Source: VRUE01 sp036265675 (GTDB lineage: Bacteria; Actinomycetota; Thermoleophilia; Solirubrobacterales; 70-9). From it: a DNA stretch of 24,979 bases. The notes beneath the pieces were generated by a model, which was given only the letters and a program-made list of their open reading frames with translations, made no database searches and was not told the DNA's origin. Position 1 is the first letter of the stretch. Each line of letters begins with the position of its first letter. The DNA lies in NCBI GenBank assembly GCA_036265675.1, contig DATAOP010000055.1:1-24979 (forward strand), in the 5' to 3' direction. Below are positions 1 to 7,136 of this stretch, in pieces. The translations under genes and the position numbers were made by a program.

Positions 1-158
1 GCCGACGCGACCAGCGGCAGCTCGAAGCGATAGGGGCCGAGGGTCCAGCTGATGTCTATGTCGTCGGGATCGCGGGTGCGGCGCGACGGAACGATCGCGA
101 TATCGTCGAATCCGTAGGCGCGCCTCCCCTTCTTGCCTCGACCGATGTCGATCTCCAT
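1..158 (-). CDS. guaB3: GuaB3-family IMP dehydrogenase-related protein (N-terminal fragment)
   Basis: Only the first 52 or so residues are in the window; the gene runs off the left edge. The visible N-terminus starts MEIDIGRGKKGRRAYGFDDI and continues with IVPSRRTR and a segment reading YRFELPLVA. This matches the start of actinobacterial GuaB3 proteins, which are IMP dehydrogenase homologues that usually lie apart from guaB. The catalytic cysteine loop is outside the window, so activity cannot be judged. The ATG at 158-156 follows a good ribosome binding site (GGAGGA, about 5 bases upstream), which fixes the start. It is the last visible gene of the leftward run, 36 bases after the sugar kinase gene. 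Recent work on GuaB3 proteins suggests a GMP reductase-like role in some bacteria; I cannot tell which applies here. Confidence 0.85.
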   Translation of the reverse strand, partial: MEIDIGRGKKGRRAYGFDDIAIVPSRRTRDPDDIDISWTLGPYRFELPLVAS

Positions 159-194
159 AGGTCCTCCAGGGCGGGGTGGCGTTGAACAGCCAGA

Positions 195-1151
195 CTACAC
201 TTCCGCGTGGACCTCCAAGTCGTTGACCTCGACCTGATCGAGGAGGCGCTCGACCTGGTTGCGATCGATGACGCCGGCGCCGAAATGCTGGGTCGACTCG
301 GCCCCGCAGGCGACCGCGTAGGCGAGGCACTCTCGCGGCTCCATCCCGTCATAGAGGGCGGCGACGTAGCCCGCCAGGTAGGCGTCCCCGGAGCCGACCG
401 TGGAGACCGGATCGAGCGGGCGTGTCGTCGCCTCGAGGAATGCGCGCTCGGCCCCGGCCCCGACCACCGCCACGCAGCCGTCGGGCCTCGTGATCGCGGC
501 TTCGGCGGCGCCGAGGCGGAGCAGTTCGGTGAGGCCGTGGACGACGTCGTCGCGGCCGGAGAACTCCTGGCCGACCAGCTCCTCGGCCTCGAGTTCGTTC
601 GGGGTCACGAGCGACGCCCCGGCGCGGATCCCGGCCAGCATCGGCTCGCCGTCGGCATCGAGGATCACCGCGACGTCGCGTTCGCGGAGATCGTTCACCA
701 GCCGCGCGTATAGGTCCTCCGGCGCCCCCGGCGGGAGCGATCCGGCGAGGACGCAGATCCGGGCGCCGCCGGCGAGATAGGCGAGCCGCTTGACGAAGCG
801 CTCGACCTCCTCCGGGCTGACCGCCGGCCCCCGCTCGTTGATCTCCGTCTGTTCGCCCGAGGTCGGGTCGATCACCGCGAGGTTGATCCGGGTGTCGCCG
901 GCGATCGTCGTGAAGTGGGTGAGAACGTCCTCTTTGCGGAGCTGCTCGAGAACCCGGGTGCCGGTCGGCCCGCCGGCGAAGCCGGTGGCGATCACCGGCC
1001 TGCCGAGGAGGCCGATCGCGCGGGCGACGTTGACCCCCTTGCCGCCGGCCACGGTGCGGCTCTCCACAGCGCGGTGACGGTGGCCGAGACGGAAGTTCGG
1101 GACCGCCACCGTCCTGTCGATCGCGGCGTTGAGGGTGACCGTGAGGATCAT
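195..1151 (-). CDS. fruK: PfkB-family hexose kinase, probably 1-phosphofructokinase
   Basis: A 318-residue ribokinase-fold kinase. It starts MILTVTLNAAIDRT, typical of the 1-phosphofructokinase/tagatose-6-phosphate kinase group, has the glycine-rich substrate motif GGKGVN near residues 36-41, and the C-terminal ATP/anion-hole motif GSGD with the catalytic base Asp256. Length is normal for the family (about 310). The expected reaction is ATP-dependent phosphorylation of a sugar phosphate, most likely fructose 1-phosphate to fructose 1,6-bisphosphate, in the cytoplasm. No fructose PTS genes or DeoR regulator are adjacent, so the substrate is uncertain; 6-phosphofructokinase (PfkB) or tagatose-6-phosphate kinase are alternatives. 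The reading frame stays open far upstream, but the start is the ATG at 1151, which overlaps the TGA of the carboxypeptidase gene by 4 bases (ATGA), implying translational coupling. Confidence 0.85.
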   Translation of the reverse strand: MILTVTLNAAIDRTVAVPNFRLGHRHRAVESRTVAGGKGVNVARAIGLLGRPVIATGFAGGPTGTRVLEQLRKEDVLTHFTTIAGDTRINLAVIDPTSGEQTEINERGPAVSPEEVERFVKRLAYLAGGARICVLAGSLPPGAPEDLYARLVNDLRERDVAVILDADGEPMLAGIRAGASLVTPNELEAEELVGQEFSGRDDVVHGLTELLRLGAAEAAITRPDGCVAVVGAGAERAFLEATTRPLDPVSTVGSGDAYLAGYVAALYDGMEPRECLAYAVACGAESTQHFGAGVIDRNQVERLLDQVEVNDLEVHAEV

Positions 1152-2341
1152 CTGGTGCGGCGCCGGAGAAACACTGCCGCAATCAGTATCGCGGACAGCG
1201 CCAGCGCGAGCCAGAGTGCGTTGTCGGCGATGAAGCTGCGCCCCTTGTCGACCCAGCTCGCCGCGGCGATCGTGCCAGCGGCGCGCAGCGGAACCCTTGC
1301 CACCCGCAGCCCGCCGACTCTGACCGTCGCCGACCCGAGAATCGTGCCACGACGGATCGGCCCCTCGACCTCCTGCGGCGCCCGGACCGTGACCGTCGCC
1401 CGCTGTCCGCGGCGGACGCCGACCTTGACCGATCGCGCCGCGCGCAGCGGCAGCCTCCCTTCCTCGTAGCGGATCTCGGGCCGCGAGAGCGCCTGTCCGG
1501 CACGGACCGGATGCCGCTCGTGGTAGAGCGAGAAGCCGTATTCGAGCAGGCTGCGGGTGTCGACATCGCGACCGGACTCGGTCCAGACCCCGACCACGGC
1601 CGAGATCAACTCGACCCCCTTCTGCCTGCCGGCGCCGACGAGGACGTACTGGGCGGCGAAGGTGTGCCCGGTCTTGATCCCGGTCGCCCACGGCACCTCG
1701 AGCAGGAAGTCGTTGATGGTTTCGATCCGGCGCTTCGGGTGGACGCTGCGAAGGGTCGCCTGGCGTGAGTCGGCGATCTTCGCGAAGGCGCGGTATTCGA
1801 GCAGCCGGCGGCCGAGGACGGTGAGGTCGTAGGCGCTGGAGTAGTTGCCCTTCTCGTCGAGGCCGACCGGATTGGCGAAATGAGTGTCGGAGAGCCCGAG
1901 GGCCGCGGCGTGGCGGTTCATCTGCCGCACGAAGCGGGCGTCGGAGCCGGCCGCGGCGACAGCCAGGTTGTGGGCTGCGTCGTTGCCGCTGCGGAGGATC
2001 AGCCCGTAGAGGAGATCGCGGATGCTGATCTTCTGGCCGGTGCGGAGCCCGAGCAGCGACTCGCCGTAGATCGGGTGGTAGGGCACCGCGCGCACGACCT
2101 TGTCGAGCGGCAGGTCGTGGAGGGTGACGAAGGCGGTCATCATCTTCGTCGTGCTGGCGATCGGCAGCTGCCGGTGGGCGGCATGCGTGGCCAGCACGGC
2201 GCCGGTGCGGGCGTCGATCAGCGCCCAGGCGCGCGCTTCGAACTGCGGCCCGGCCGCCTTGGCCGCGGGTCCCGTCGCACCCGCGGCCACCGCCGCCAGC
2301 ACGGCAAGCAGCACCGCGCGCTCGGCGAAACTCCTCCTCAC
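1148..2341 (-). CDS. dacA: D-alanyl-D-alanine carboxypeptidase (S11 / PBP5-like)
   Basis: A 397-residue penicillin-binding protein of the low-molecular-weight S11 class, which removes the terminal D-Ala of peptidoglycan pentapeptides. All three active-site motifs are visible: STTK at 63-66 (nucleophile Ser63, base Lys66), SGN at 118-120 and KTG at 223-225. An N-terminal signal segment of about 30 residues (Arg-rich, then Ala/Leu-rich) sends it out of the cell. After the catalytic domain comes a beta-rich PBP5-type C-terminal region (about 270-345), and the protein ends in a transmembrane helix (about 372-390) followed by RRRTR, so it should be membrane-anchored facing outward. The GTG start at 2341 overlaps the LysM gene stop by 4 bases (GTGA). 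The LysM neighbour suggests a small cell-wall maintenance operon. Confidence 0.92.
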   Translation of the reverse strand: MRRSFAERAVLLAVLAAVAAGATGPAAKAAGPQFEARAWALIDARTGAVLATHAAHRQLPIASTTKMMTAFVTLHDLPLDKVVRAVPYHPIYGESLLGLRTGQKISIRDLLYGLILRSGNDAAHNLAVAAAGSDARFVRQMNRHAAALGLSDTHFANPVGLDEKGNYSSAYDLTVLGRRLLEYRAFAKIADSRQATLRSVHPKRRIETINDFLLEVPWATGIKTGHTFAAQYVLVGAGRQKGVELISAVVGVWTESGRDVDTRSLLEYGFSLYHERHPVRAGQALSRPEIRYEEGRLPLRAARSVKVGVRRGQRATVTVRAPQEVEGPIRRGTILGSATVRVGGLRVARVPLRAAGTIAAASWVDKGRSFIADNALWLALALSAILIAAVFLRRRTR

Positions 2342-2658
2342 CGCAGCTTCAGCTTTTCGCCGGAGATCAGGATCTGCGGGTCGATGCCGGGGTTCAGCCT
2401 GAGGATCTGCGAGACCGGGACCCCGGTTTCGTGCGCGATCGAGGTCAGGGTGTCGCCGTTCTGGACCACGTATGCCCGCTTGACGCTGCCCTTGCCCTCG
2501 TTCTCACCCCGCGTGACCTGGCCCTTCGGCACGCGCTTCCCCGAGTCGCCGCCGCCCTCGTCAAGCGAGCTTGCGATCACGAGCAGGAGAACCACGACCC
2601 CGCAGACGAGCGCGGTCACCGCAATGACTCGAGCGGATACTGAGGCGCGCTTGCTCAT
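2338..2658 (-). CDS. Membrane-anchored LysM-domain protein
   Basis: A 106-residue protein. It begins with a short basic stretch (SKRASVSAR), then one hydrophobic helix (about residues 10-29), a charged Gly/Lys/Glu-rich linker, and one C-terminal LysM domain starting YVVQNGDTLTSIAHETGVP and ending at LKLR. LysM domains bind the N-acetylglucosamine-containing glycan of peptidoglycan, so it should sit outside the membrane holding the wall. The start chosen is the ATG at 2658 with AGGA 5 bases upstream; an ATG two codons earlier (2664) has no room for a binding site, and longer forms in this frame run back into the pyrF gene. It is coupled by a GTGA overlap to the carboxypeptidase gene. It carries no catalytic domain and may position cell-wall enzymes; that role is inferred. 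Confidence 0.8.
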   Translation of the reverse strand: MSKRASVSARVIAVTALVCGVVVLLLVIASSLDEGGGDSGKRVPKGQVTRGENEGKGSVKRAYVVQNGDTLTSIAHETGVPVSQILRLNPGIDPQILISGEKLKLR

Positions 2659-2680
2659 GGTCATCCTGATCGGGCGAGGG

Positions 2681-2690
2681 ATCGTATAGC
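2681..2690 (-). promoter_or_regulatory. Candidate -10 region for the LysM-dacA-fruK operon
   Basis: On the minus strand the short gap between pyrF and the LysM gene reads GCTATACGAT about 22 bases before the chosen ATG. The same GCTATAC core occurs before cysM and the E1 gene at the other end of the window. No convincing -35 box was found, so this is a weak call by eye. Confidence 0.3.
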
Positions 2691-2704
2691 CGTCGGCGAC
2701 GGAT

Positions 2705-3589
2705 TCAGCCGGCCGAGACTTCCCAAACCGCATCGCGCAGACGCGCGGCGGCGGCACCGGGATCGGGGTCGGATGCGATGGTCCGGGAAGCGGCGACCAG
2801 GCCGGCGGCCGGTCCCGGCGCAAAGGCCGCGCCGAGCTGCTCCGGCCGGCCTCCCTGGGCGCCGACGCCCGGCAGCAGGAAGATCGCTCGTGGCATCAGC
2901 TCCCGGAGGCGGGCGATATGGCCAGGCTCGGTGGCGCCGACGACGGCGCCCATCCCGCTGAGGCCACCGCTCCCCGCAAGCCGCGGGGCCAGCTCATCGA
3001 CGATCTCCGCCAGGCGCTCGTGCAGCGGCGCCTGCGGCGCCGGCAGGTCCTCGACGTCGGCGGCGCCGGGGTTGCTGGTGCGGACGAGGGCGAACACCCC
3101 GGCAGCGGCAGCCTCGGCCCCGGCCAGCAACGGCTCGAGCGAGTCGCGGCCCAGGAGCGGGTTGACGGTGAAGGCGTCGACCCCGAGCCCCGGGACGGGC
3201 CCCCAAGGGGTCGGGGTCTCACCAACCAGGGCCTGGGCGTAGGCGGCGGCGCTGACCGGAACGTCGCCGCGCTTGCCGTCGGCGACGACCAGGAGCCCCT
3301 TTTCACGCGCGGCCTCGCAGACCTCTGCCAGCGCCGACCAGCCGGGGGCGCCGAGGCGCTCGAAGCAGGCGAGCTGGGGCTTGACGGCGACGCAGGCGGG
3401 GCCGGCCCGCTCGATCAGCTCGCGGCACTGGGCGGCGACCGCCGCTCCGGCCTGCTCGGCGGGCCCGCCGGCGACATCCTGCGGAGCCTCGCCCGGGCCG
3501 AGCTGGGCCGGGTTCGGGTCGAGGCCGAGGCAGATCTGGCTGCGGCGCTCTTCGACGAGCGCCGCGAGCCGATCCGCAAATGGGACCAG
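2705..3589 (-). CDS. pyrF: Orotidine 5'-phosphate decarboxylase, type 2, with a non-canonical start codon
   Basis: Decarboxylates OMP to UMP, the last step of de novo UMP synthesis. The 294-residue product reads FADRLAALVEERR, then CLGLDPNPAQ, and has the catalytic DGKRGD motif (DxKxxD) near residue 110, VDAFTVNPLLGRDS, and RTSNPGA, all typical of the type 2 (mycobacterial-like) family. I translated the region codon by codon: the frame is open, but there is no ATG, GTG or TTG before a TTG at 3130, which lies well inside the conserved domain. The family-like N-terminus is best reached from a CTG at 3589, giving M-V-P-F-A-D-R-L, 5 bases after the HU stop, with an AAAGGG tract upstream. A CTG start coupled to HU, or a sequence error at the first base, are both possible. 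Identity is firm; the exact start is not. Confidence 0.85.
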   Translation of the reverse strand: MVPFADRLAALVEERRSQICLGLDPNPAQLGPGEAPQDVAGGPAEQAGAAVAAQCRELIERAGPACVAVKPQLACFERLGAPGWSALAEVCEAAREKGLLVVADGKRGDVPVSAAAYAQALVGETPTPWGPVPGLGVDAFTVNPLLGRDSLEPLLAGAEAAAAGVFALVRTSNPGAADVEDLPAPQAPLHERLAEIVDELAPRLAGSGGLSGMGAVVGATEPGHIARLRELMPRAIFLLPGVGAQGGRPEQLGAAFAPGPAAGLVAASRTIASDPDPGAAAARLRDAVWEVSAG

Positions 3590-3594
3590 GGCGT

Positions 3595-3873
3595 TTAGCC
3601 CTTTACCTTGGACTTCAGCGCCGAGCCGGCGGAGAAACGCGGAACCTTGCCCCCGGGGATCGTGATCCTTTCGCCGGTGCGCGGGTTCACGCCCTGGCGC
3701 GGGCCACGCTCGGCAACATGGAACTTGCCGAAGCCGGTGAAGCTGACCTCGCCACCGTTGGCCAGGGTCTCGGTGATCGTGTCGAGCACCGCGTCGACCG
3801 CATCGCCTGCGGCCTTCTTGCTGCCCACGCGCTCGTCCGCTGCCAGTTGGTCCAGAAACTCAGCCTTAGTCAC
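3595..3873 (-). CDS. hup: HU-family DNA-binding protein
   Basis: A 92-residue histone-like protein that binds and bends DNA in the nucleoid as a dimer. It starts with TKAEFLDQLA, contains the AVDAVLDTITETLANGGEVSFTGFGKF core, the arm segment GVNPRTGERITIPGG and ends FSAGSALKSKVKG, all standard for HU/IHF. No long Lys/Ala-rich tail follows, unlike mycobacterial HupB. The chosen start is GTG at 3873 because a strong GGAGGAG ribosome binding site lies 6 bases upstream; a longer form from 3948 has no such site. It is directly followed by pyrF, whose CTG start lies 5 bases past the TAA. Confidence 0.95.
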   Translation of the reverse strand: MTKAEFLDQLAADERVGSKKAAGDAVDAVLDTITETLANGGEVSFTGFGKFHVAERGPRQGVNPRTGERITIPGGKVPRFSAGSALKSKVKG

Positions 3874-3907
3874 TCGAAGCTCCTCCGTCGTCGTTGAGGT
3901 CGGCGGC

Positions 3908-3913
3908 AATCTA
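3908..3913 (-). promoter_or_regulatory. Candidate -10 box for hup
   Basis: TAGATT on the minus strand lies about 35 bases upstream of the hup GTG start, leaving a leader of roughly 28 bases that includes the GGAGGAG site. I see no good -35 box at the usual distance. The call is by eye. Confidence 0.3.
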
Positions 3914-3971
3914 ACAGCGGATTCGGCGTCGATGCGCGACGCCCGCACGCACGCCGCTCAGGCCAAATGCA

Positions 3972-4029
3972 TCGCGCTTCGCTCGCTGCGCGAAATCCCA
4001 GAGTTCGACGCTTGCTCGCTCCGCGCTCA
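3972..4029 (-). repeat. Dispersed ~58-bp junction element, copy A
   Basis: Read on the minus strand, it starts with the TGA stop of tldE, then GCGCGGAGCGAGCAAGCG, a short middle part with CTCTGG, then TTCGCGC and GCGCAGCGAGCGAAGCG. It is built from two imperfect direct half-repeats, and its right half can fold as a TCGCGC/GCGCGA hairpin. It lies between tldE and hup. Copies B to E are at 7079, 6801, 7539 and 15254. Confidence 0.8.
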
Positions 4030-5388
4030 GGAGCCGCTGACGGCCATCTCCCCGATCAGCAGCGGCGGGGTGCTGACCGAGCCGCCGAACGGGACCCAGC
4101 GCGCCTCGGCTCCGGCCGCGACCACCGCCCGCAGCATCGAAACCAGGTCGCTCGCGATCGTGAACTCGCGCAGCGGCTCGGCCAAAGCGCCGTCCCTGAT
4201 CGCGCGGCCCGAGGCGCCGACCGAGAACACCCCGCTGACCGGGTTCACCCCGGAGTGAAGACCGGCGACGTCGCTGATCCAGACCCCGTCGCCGGCCTCG
4301 GCGAGCAACTGCTCGAACGACGCCGGGCCAGGGCCGACGACGAGGTTCGAGGCCGAGACCGACGGCTGCGAACGGTAGCCGGAGCGGCCGGCGCTGGCCG
4401 TCGACTCCTCTCCCCCGCGCCGCGCCGTGTAGGTGTCGTAGAGATAGGTCCGGAGGCGCCCGCCCTCGATCAGGGCGGTGCGGCGGCGCGGCAGCCCCTC
4501 GCCGTCGATTGGCGCGGTCGCGAAGCCGACCGGATCGAGGCCGTCATCGTGGAGGACGAAGGCCTCGCCGGCGACCTCCTCGCCGATCCTGCCGGCGAGG
4601 GGCGAGCGGCCGCGCTGGACCGCGTCGGCGCCGAGGGTCGAGCCGAGCAGCCCGACGAAGGAGGCGGCGACGGTCGGGTCGAGGACCACCGGGCAGGATC
4701 GGGAGTCCGGCTTGGCGGCGCCGATCATCGCCGTCGCCCGCTCGGCCCCCTCGTTGCCGATCGCGATCGGGTCGAGCCCGTCCGGCCCACGGGCGAGGCC
4801 GAACCCGAGCCCGGTCTCGCGCCCGCCGTCGCCCTCGGCGAGGGCCTGGAGGTAGGCGTAACAGCTCGATGCCTCGAACTCGCCGCCGGTTCCCGCCGAG
4901 GAGGAGATCGCGATTCGCTCGGTCGCGTCGGCGTAGACCGCCTGCTCGACCCCGACCACGCGCCCGTCGGCGGCGCGCGCCGCCCTCTCGACCGAGAGCG
5001 CGAGGTCGGCCGCGCGCTCGGTCGGCCACTCGGCGACCGACGGGTCGACGAGGTCCTCGACCGCCGCCGCGGGGCCGGCGTCGCGGGGTGGGCCGGCGAA
5101 CTCGTCCTCGTCGGCGGCAGCGGCCGCCTCGGCGGCCCGGGCAGCGATCGCCCGGATGCCCGCCTCCGAGAGGTCGGTCCCGTAGCCGTAGCCGACGCGG
5201 CTCCCGATCCATGCGCGCACCCCGACGCCGCGTCCCGTGGCTGCGGTGAGGCTTTCTACTTCGCCGCCGTGGGCGCGGATCTCGCGCGAGAACTCCTCCG
5301 AGGCGTAGGCCTCGGCGTCGTCGGCCCCGGCGGCGAGCGCCTCCTCGACTGCGCGGCGGGCGACAGCGCTCGGCTCGAGGCCCGTCAT
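4027..5388 (-). CDS. tldE: TldE/PmbA-family protein, partner of TldD
   Basis: A 453-residue member of the TldD/PmbA family. TldD and TldE form a heterodimeric metalloprotease that in E. coli degrades unfolded peptides such as the CcdA antitoxin and removes the microcin B17 leader. This is the non-catalytic partner: it has the family fold, with segments such as GYGTDLSEAGI, GLHSGVNPVSGVFSVGASG and FTIASDLVSMLR near the C-terminus, but no HExxxH motif. Length is normal (E. coli about 450). The ATG at 5388 overlaps the TGA of tldD by 4 bases, so the two are co-translated, as expected for a 1:1 complex. Its stop codon coincides with the first three bases of the dispersed element (copy A), so the element may have set its present end. 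Confidence 0.9.
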   Translation of the reverse strand: MTGLEPSAVARRAVEEALAAGADDAEAYASEEFSREIRAHGGEVESLTAATGRGVGVRAWIGSRVGYGYGTDLSEAGIRAIAARAAEAAAAADEDEFAGPPRDAGPAAAVEDLVDPSVAEWPTERAADLALSVERAARAADGRVVGVEQAVYADATERIAISSSAGTGGEFEASSCYAYLQALAEGDGGRETGLGFGLARGPDGLDPIAIGNEGAERATAMIGAAKPDSRSCPVVLDPTVAASFVGLLGSTLGADAVQRGRSPLAGRIGEEVAGEAFVLHDDGLDPVGFATAPIDGEGLPRRRTALIEGGRLRTYLYDTYTARRGGEESTASAGRSGYRSQPSVSASNLVVGPGPASFEQLLAEAGDGVWISDVAGLHSGVNPVSGVFSVGASGRAIRDGALAEPLREFTIASDLVSMLRAVVAAGAEARWVPFGGSVSTPPLLIGEMAVSGS

Positions 5389-6794
5389 GTCTCCGTACCG
5401 CCGACGGTCATTGCCGCGATCCGGACGTGGCCCTGGCCGGTGCCGACGGGGACGCTCTGGCCGCCCTTGCCGCAGATCCCGGTCTTCATCCAGAAGTCGT
5501 TGCCGACCGCGTCTATCGACTCCAGCGCCAGCAGGCAGTTGCCGATCAGCGTCGCCCCGCGGCACGGCGCGGTGACCCTGCCGCCCTCGATCAGGTAGCC
5601 CTCGGAGACGCCGAAGACGAAATCGCCGGTCGCCGGATCGACCTGGCCGCCGCCGAAGGAGACGGCGTAGAAGCCGTTCTCGACCTCGGCGATGATCGCC
5701 TCCGGCTCGGCTTCGCCGGGCGCGATGTAGGTGTTGGTCATCCGCGGGATCGGGAGATGGCGAAAGCTCTGCCTACGGCCATTGCCGGTCGAGTCGACGC
5801 CGTCGCGATTGGCACGCAGCCGGTCGTAGAGGTACGAGGTCAGGCGCCCCTCCTCGATCGCGAGCGTCTTCTGGGTCGGGGTCCCCTCGTCGTCGATCGC
5901 GTCGCTGCCCCACTCGTTGGGCATCCGGCCGTCGTCGTAGGCGCTGAGGAGCGGCTGCGCGACCCGCTCCCCGAGCTTGCCCTCGTAGACGCTGGCGCCC
6001 TTCTGGATGTGATCGGCCTCGAGGCCGTGCCCGGTCATCTCGTGAAAGAGGACGCCGCCGAAGCCGCCGCCGACGACAACCGGCATCGAGCCGGTCGGAG
6101 CCGGGCGCGCGTCGAGCAGCGTCAGCGCCTTGCCGGCGGCGCTCGCCGCGATCTCGGACGGGTCTTCGTCGAAGAGCTCGAACCCCCGCTGGGCGCCGAG
6201 GGTTTCGGCGCCGGTCTCGACCCGATCTCCACGCCGCGCGACCGCCTGCGCGGCGAGCCGGGTTCGGGTCCGGTCGTCACCGGTCAGCAGGCCCTCGGAG
6301 TTGGCGACCGTGATCTCGCGGCGGGCCTCGCCATAGGAGGCGAGGAATTGGGCGACCTCGGCGCCGGCGGCGCGGCCGCGCTCGTCGAGCTCGCGCAGAA
6401 GGTGAGCCTTCTGCTCAGCGGGGACGTCCTCGGGACGGCGCTCGATCCGGTGCGGGCTGCTCGCCACCGCCCGCAGTGGGCGCGGCTCGACGCGATCGCC
6501 GCGCATCGCCGCAGCGGCCTCCGCGGCGGCGCGCTCGAGGTCGTCTGGGTCGAGCCCGTCGACGTGGGCGAAATAGGTGGTGCCGTCGCTCACGATCCGC
6601 ACCCCGGCTCCCTCCTCCGCACCCGACTGGACCGACTCGATTCGCGACTCGTCGATCGACATCGAGAGGCCGCCGCGGCGTTCGGCAAAGAGCTCGGCGA
6701 AGTCGCCGCCCGAGGCGAGCGCTCGGGCGAGGACCCGTTCGGCGACGGCCGCCTCGAACAGATCAGGAGCGCCGCTCAGAGCGCTTTCTTTCAT
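5385..6794 (-). CDS. tldD: TldD metalloprotease subunit
   Basis: The 469-residue catalytic subunit of the TldD/TldE complex. The zinc motif HEMTGH lies at residues 251-256 inside LFHEMTGHGLEADH, matching the family HExxxH pattern, and a conserved cysteine in GICGKGGQ (Cys441) is a candidate further metal ligand. In known systems the complex acts inside the cell on small, unfolded or leader peptides, some of them RiPP precursors. The ATG at 6794 overlaps the TGA of the upstream 92-residue gene by 4 bases, and its TGA overlaps the tldE start, so three genes form one coupled unit. No RiPP modification enzymes are nearby, so a housekeeping role is more likely. The upstream region, including any ribosome binding site, lies in or next to copy C of the dispersed element. 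Confidence 0.93.
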   Translation of the reverse strand: MKESALSGAPDLFEAAVAERVLARALASGGDFAELFAERRGGLSMSIDESRIESVQSGAEEGAGVRIVSDGTTYFAHVDGLDPDDLERAAAEAAAAMRGDRVEPRPLRAVASSPHRIERRPEDVPAEQKAHLLRELDERGRAAGAEVAQFLASYGEARREITVANSEGLLTGDDRTRTRLAAQAVARRGDRVETGAETLGAQRGFELFDEDPSEIAASAAGKALTLLDARPAPTGSMPVVVGGGFGGVLFHEMTGHGLEADHIQKGASVYEGKLGERVAQPLLSAYDDGRMPNEWGSDAIDDEGTPTQKTLAIEEGRLTSYLYDRLRANRDGVDSTGNGRRQSFRHLPIPRMTNTYIAPGEAEPEAIIAEVENGFYAVSFGGGQVDPATGDFVFGVSEGYLIEGGRVTAPCRGATLIGNCLLALESIDAVGNDFWMKTGICGKGGQSVPVGTGQGHVRIAAMTVGGTET

Positions 6795-7069
6795 GAATCG
6801 TCCCGCTTTGTTCGCTCGCGAAGAAACAGAGATGGACGCTCGCTCACGCCGCGCTCCCGCCCGGTGAGCTCGATCAGACGGCCGGCGGCGACGAACAGCT
6901 CACCCGCCGCCTCGGCGTCGGCGGCGTGGTCGACGGCGCGGCCACCGGAGTAATAGAGGCGCGCGAACGGCCGGCGCGAAGCGCGGCGGCGGCGCATGTA
7001 GGCGGCCGCCTCGTCGGCGTAACCCGAGACACGGTCGAGCAGGACCCGGTGCGGCTTCGGCGGAGTCAC
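6791..7069 (-). CDS. Unknown 92-residue protein coupled to tldD
   Basis: I do not recognise this family. The product is strongly charged, with the basic segment YMRRRRASRRPFARLYYSGG in the middle, an Ala-rich helix-like stretch (DHAADAEAAGELFVAAGRLIELTG) and no signal peptide or membrane helix. The last ~19 residues (GVSERPSLFLRERTKRDDS) are encoded by copy C of the dispersed element, so the ancestral protein probably ended near residue 73. The GTG at 7069 has a good GAGGA site 6-7 bases upstream, and the TGA overlaps the tldD ATG by 4 bases, which supports a real, translated gene. Cytoplasmic location and a link to TldD/TldE (adaptor, regulator or substrate) are inferences from position only. 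Confidence 0.65.
   Translation of the reverse strand: MTPPKPHRVLLDRVSGYADEAAAYMRRRRASRRPFARLYYSGGRAVDHAADAEAAGELFVAAGRLIELTGRERGVSERPSLFLRERTKRDDS
6801..6857 (-). repeat. Dispersed ~58-bp junction element, copy C (diverged, coding)
   Basis: The minus strand shows GGAGCGCGGCGTGAGCGAGC, a middle part with CATCTCTGTTTCTTCGCG and an end resembling AGCGAACAAAGCGGGA. It lines up with the other copies over its whole length but is more diverged. It encodes the C-terminal tail of the 92-residue protein and ends 6 bases before the tldD ATG. Confidence 0.7.
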
Positions 7070-7078
7070 GACAAATCC

Positions 7079-7136
7079 TCGCGCTTCGCTCCCGCCGCAA
7101 AGAACCAGAGATGCATGCTTGGTCGCTCCGCGCTCA
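7079..7136 (-). repeat. Dispersed ~58-bp junction element, copy B
   Basis: Exactly as in copy A, the element starts with the TGA stop of the upstream gene (the roadblock-like gene) followed by GCGCGGAGCGA. The middle reads CATCTCTGGTTCTT and the right half ends GAGCGAAGCGCGA. The GAGGA ribosome binding site of the 92-residue gene overlaps the right end of the element, starting in its last bases. Confidence 0.8.

Noticed and set aside
1152..1691. Upstream extension of the sugar kinase frame to 1691
   Set aside because: The extra part overlaps the carboxypeptidase gene in another frame and is not kinase-like. The ATG at 1151 gives the family N-terminus and a 4-base overlap.
2705..3130. A short 141-residue protein starting at TTG 3130
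   Set aside because: It is only the C-terminal half of PyrF; the conserved N-terminal half, with the DGKRGD site, continues in the same frame up to 3589.
3967..6953. Long open frames (over 500 residues) on the plus strand opposite tldE and tldD
   Set aside because: They lie exactly antisense to clearly conserved genes, have Arg/Ala/Gly-rich low-information products and no family motif. Such shadows are expected when third positions are almost always G or C.
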